Both the position numbers and the translations under genes were made by a program. Source: Defluviitalea saccharophila (GTDB lineage: Bacteria; Bacillota; Clostridia; Lachnospirales; Defluviitaleaceae). From it: a DNA stretch of 64,000 nucleotides. The stretch spans positions 992,001-1,056,000 of the forward strand of contig NZ_CP121687.1 in NCBI RefSeq assembly GCF_038396635.1. The letters run 5' to 3'. This document shows positions 61,673 to 64,000 of this stretch, in pieces (the first letter of the stretch is position 1; each line of letters starts with the position of its first letter). The notes under the pieces were generated by a model, which was given only the letters and a program-made list of their open reading frames with translations, was not told the DNA's origin and did no database searches.

Positions 61673-62705
61673 GTTGTATTGATTTATTAAGAGTCAGAAC
61701 TTTTTCATAGAATTCCTTCCACATTTTTAATACATGTTCTTTTGAATAAAATTCTTTTCCCATACAAGACCGCTTCTTCCAAAAACCATAGAAATTTTGA
61801 TCATCTCTAAGTTTTTGGATGAGTTGGATGAAATCTTCATTATCTTTTCCCTTTAAATACAAATCAAATAATATCTTGTCATAAATAGGTAGATCCCTCA
61901 GAAGAAGCGGGAGTTGGCAATTCATTGCCTCTAAGACAGTCATGGGAAAAAGCTCGTTGTACGAAGGCAAAAACAATATGTCTGCCATATTGTATATATC
62001 ATTCATTTCTTTCCTGTCTACAATACCTAAGAACTTTACATTTGGGGGAGGATTGTTGACAAGCTCACTTAATGTTTTGTAACCGTCGGTGATTCGCCCA
62101 AAAGAAAAGCCTCCCGCCCATATAAACTGGATCTGCGGCAGCTGCCGTGCAATGTCAACAAAATCTTTTACTCCTTTTCTAGTTTGAATCTGCCCAACGC
62201 CTAAAACCACGAAATCATTTTCCTTTAAATTTTTCTTTCTTCGAATTTTATTTCTTTCTTCTTTGTCATATGCAAAAAAGTCTTTATCGGAGACAAAGTT
62301 AGGAATATAAATGATCTTATCTTTGATGATTCCATATTCCTGTAATTTATCTATAAAATATGGATTGACCGTCACTAAAAAGTCCATCTTATTGTAAAAA
62401 TCGATTAAATATTTATAAAAAACTTTCCTGCAAATCCAAGGAAGCTGCAAGCTATTTTCAATGGTTTCAGGTAAAAAATGTACGTATCCAACAGTTATTC
62501 CCCTTTTTCTTGCCAGAGGAATTGTTAAATAATATTTTAAATCCACTGTGTGATAATGATTAATATCGCAAAAACCCATTTTATTGATATGGATGATATA
62601 ATCCCTTAAACCTTCTTTTACAAGGCGAACCTGTTCTAAATATGCCGATGCTACTCCCTGTCCTTTAACTTTTTCAGCCGATGAGAGCATATTGATTGTA
62701 GGCAT
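61665..62705 (-). CDS. Glycosyltransferase family 4
   Basis: A 346-residue GT-B fold enzyme. The C-terminal domain has FVVLGVGQIQTRKGVKDFVDIARQLP (in part, about 170-195), NVKFLGIVDRKEMNDIYNMADILFLPSYNE and the E-x7-E type PSYNELFPMTVLEAM (about 252-266). The N-terminal domain lacks a membrane anchor. It resembles the clostridial and Acholeplasma glucosyl-diacylglycerol synthases as well as general GT4 enzymes; acceptor and donor are not certain, but glycolipid synthesis is a reasonable guess. Confidence 0.9.
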   Translation of the reverse strand: MPTINMLSSAEKVKGQGVASAYLEQVRLVKEGLRDYIIHINKMGFCDINHYHTVDLKYYLTIPLARKRGITVGYVHFLPETIENSLQLPWICRKVFYKYLIDFYNKMDFLVTVNPYFIDKLQEYGIIKDKIIYIPNFVSDKDFFAYDKEERNKIRRKKNLKENDFVVLGVGQIQTRKGVKDFVDIARQLPQIQFIWAGGFSFGRITDGYKTLSELVNNPPPNVKFLGIVDRKEMNDIYNMADILFLPSYNELFPMTVLEAMNCQLPLLLRDLPIYDKILFDLYLKGKDNEDFIQLIQKLRDDQNFYGFWKKRSCMGKEFYSKEHVLKMWKEFYEKVLTLNKSIQHP

Positions 62706-62775
62706 TTTAGATTCACTCCCGTCAATATTTCATATCAGTCTTCATTTAATTAGTATAGACTTTATGAAAAACAAA

Positions 62776-62798
62776 AATACCACAATAAAAGTGGTATT
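62776..62798 (-). terminator. Terminator of metA
   Basis: AATACCAC (62776-62783)/GTGGTATT (62791-62798), followed by TTTGTTTTT on the minus strand. Confidence 0.82.
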
Positions 62799-62810
62799 AA
62801 AGGTATTTTT

Positions 62811-63725
62811 TTAAAGAGATTCGAGATTATAAGGGGTTTCTTGATATACATAATAATTTAACCAATTGGAAAACAATAAATTTGCATGGCCTCTCCACGA
62901 AACAATCGGCTCTTTCGTCGGGTCGTCCTGCGGAAAATAGTTTTTAGGCATTTGAATATCTAAGCCTTTAGATAAATCTCTTTCATATTCTAATTTTAAG
63001 GTATTCGGATCATACTCCGAATGGCCAGTAACAAAAATCTGCTTACCGTCTTTAGATGCAACGATATAAACCCCTGCCTCGTCTGATATGGATAAAAGGT
63101 CTAATTCCTCGATCTTTTCAATATCTTCTTTTAGTACCGTCGTATGTCTTGATTGAGGAACATTGAAAACATCATCGAAGCCCTGCAGAAGCTTTACATT
63201 TTTCTTTAAGTTATAATGGGGGAAAATTCCAAACATTTTCTGAGAAAGTGGATACTTAGGCACTCCATAATGGTAATATAGGCCTGCCTGTGCGCCCCAG
63301 CAAATATGTAGTGTGGAAGTAACATGAGTCTTAGTCCACTCCATGATCTCCTTTAACTCATCCCAGTATGTCACTTCTTCAAAAGCAAGGTTTTCTATGG
63401 GGGCTCCTGTAATAATCATTCCGTCGAATTTTTTATGCCTGATTTCATCAAAGGTATTATAAAAAGTTATCAGATATTCCTCGGAAGTATTTTTAGACAT
63501 ATGGGTTTTAGGATGCAGAAGGGTAACCTCTATCTGCAAAGGAGTATTTCCCAGGACTCTTAATAACTGTGTCTCGGTTACCTGTTTTATAGGCATAAGG
63601 TTTAAAATAACAATTTTTAATTCTCTAATATCTTGATGAATCGCCCTGTTTTCATCCATAATGAATATGTTTTCATTCGTTAAAATCTGCTTAGCAGGTA
63701 GGTCATTGGGTACTTTGATAGGCAT
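62811..63725 (-). CDS. metA: Homoserine O-acetyltransferase (MetA family)
   Basis: A 304-residue enzyme of methionine synthesis, the first committed step from homoserine. The nucleophile is Cys142 (HICWGAQAG) and the catalytic His lies in [10 protein letters not shown] (about 235). Position 111 is Glu (TGAPIE), which in studied MetA enzymes goes with acetyl-CoA rather than succinyl-CoA use (glycine). The name homoserine O-succinyltransferase in many annotations would therefore be misleading. No S-box or T-box leader is seen; a normal sigma-A promoter precedes it. Confidence 0.95.
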   Translation of the reverse strand: MPIKVPNDLPAKQILTNENIFIMDENRAIHQDIRELKIVILNLMPIKQVTETQLLRVLGNTPLQIEVTLLHPKTHMSKNTSEEYLITFYNTFDEIRHKKFDGMIITGAPIENLAFEEVTYWDELKEIMEWTKTHVTSTLHICWGAQAGLYYHYGVPKYPLSQKMFGIFPHYNLKKNVKLLQGFDDVFNVPQSRHTTVLKEDIEKIEELDLLSISDEAGVYIVASKDGKQIFVTGHSEYDPNTLKLEYERDLSKGLDIQMPKNYFPQDDPTKEPIVSWRGHANLLFSNWLNYYVYQETPYNLESL

Positions 63726-63760
63726 TTCTTCCCTCTTTTCCAGTTTTTTTTGTAAAGTAT

Positions 63761-63789
63761 ATTATATATAAATACTCTGATAAATGCAA
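63761..63789 (-). promoter_or_regulatory. Sigma-A promoter of metA
   Basis: On the minus strand TTGCAT (63789-63784), 17-bp spacer, TATAAT (63766-63761), about 35 nt before the ATG. The short leader leaves no room for a SAM riboswitch. Confidence 0.72.
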
Positions 63790-63831
63790 CGACTTTCATT
63801 ATATACTGCAAACATTTGTATTCCTTTCATA

Positions 63832-63999
63832 TCATCCGACTTTTTTATGGCCTAAAAAGTTATGAACATAGTTTGCTCCCCGGCTGGCAATCAGTCCGCT
63901 TAAGATATAACCGGTATATGGAATAGAAAATTCCATTTCCAACAAACAAAAAAAGTCTATCTTATAACCTACTGCCAAAAAAATAGAAATGGCTACCGG
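63832..63999 (-). CDS. Small membrane protein, C-terminal part (partial)
   Basis: An open frame enters from the right edge and ends with TGA at 63834-63832, giving 55 visible residues. It has a hydrophobic helix (PVAISIFLAVGYKIDFFCLL, first 20 residues), then PYTGYILSGLIASRGANYVHNFL, a block seen in small holin-like or uncharacterised membrane proteins of Clostridia. Function unknown; the start and total length lie outside the window. Confidence 0.7.
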   Translation of the reverse strand, partial: PVAISIFLAVGYKIDFFCLLEMEFSIPYTGYILSGLIASRGANYVHNFLGHKKVG

Positions 64000-64000
64000 G

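Noticed and set aside
63726-63831. SAM or T-box leader of metA
   Set aside because: The promoter lies only about 35 nt from the start codon and no conserved aptamer block is present.

Overview
The window is AT-rich, densely coding DNA from a low-GC, Gram-positive, anaerobic member of the Clostridia, probably a spore-forming relative of the Lachnospirales. The signs are a bacterial V-type ATPase operon, rubrerythrin, strong AGGAGG-type ribosome binding sites, sigma-A promoters, SpoIID-like proteins, a Csp-like tandem subtilase and a clostridial-type 6S RNA. FapA, a YjfB-type motility protein and c-di-GMP turnover (HD-GYP) hint at motility. A genus cannot be fixed from the sequence alone. Layout: 1-2235, Fur-controlled iron-chelate ABC uptake genes running off the left edge. 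2396-7735, single genes (YbdG-like MscS channel, GNAT, FG-GAP protein, SDR, GyrI-like protein, TipA-type MerR regulator with a 19-bp-spacer promoter, zinc-ribbon protein). 7768-9150, a two-gene iron-storing encapsulin nanocompartment. 9234-13737, metabolic and hypothetical genes, including an overlapping radical SAM/DUF6873 pair. 13815-17285, a PglE/PglC/PglD-like glycan-priming operon with VanZ and a winged-helix regulator. 17494-19986, a large SLH plus SpoIID lipoprotein. 20189-23760, FapA with a multi-GAF protein. 23826-24106, 6S RNA with its own promoter and terminator. 24144-36063, one long codirectional block: PhoU-like and Pit phosphate transporter, nine V-ATPase genes, lspA and an HD-GYP protein. 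36187-40630, class II aldolase, SEC-C protein, flavin reductase, DUF815 ATPase, and folate transporter FolT behind a THF riboswitch. 40661-45091, XRE-cupin regulator and potABCD polyamine uptake. 45223-49378, a SpoIID-like/peptidoglycan-binding protein, hemerythrin, asparaginase and rubrerythrin. 49400-56229, a uronate regulon: GntR regulator, TRAP transporter, divergent uxuA-uxuB. 56253-63999, tandem S8 protease, lipase-like hydrolase, exonuclease, glycosyltransferase, MetA and a partial membrane protein. Genes that work together: EncFtn and encapsulin store iron next to oxidative-stress proteins elsewhere in the window (rubrerythrin, hemerythrin). The TRAP transporter imports a sugar acid, probably a uronate, which UxuB and UxuA convert towards 2-keto-3-deoxygluconate. 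A 13-bp motif in all three promoter regions suggests one GntR regulon. The V-ATPase may energise or use the ion gradient that also drives Pit phosphate uptake. The window also holds three families of dispersed non-coding repeats: a structured element of about 143-146 bp (three full copies and two 3'-end relics), a 58-bp palindromic terminator-like repeat (three copies of identical length), and a 19-bp GGGCGAAC palindrome (two copies). I saw no CRISPR array, tRNA, rRNA, transposase or prophage. The most unusual signals are the repeat families, two of whose full copies supply the upstream gene's stop codon, and the four-site uronate operator set.
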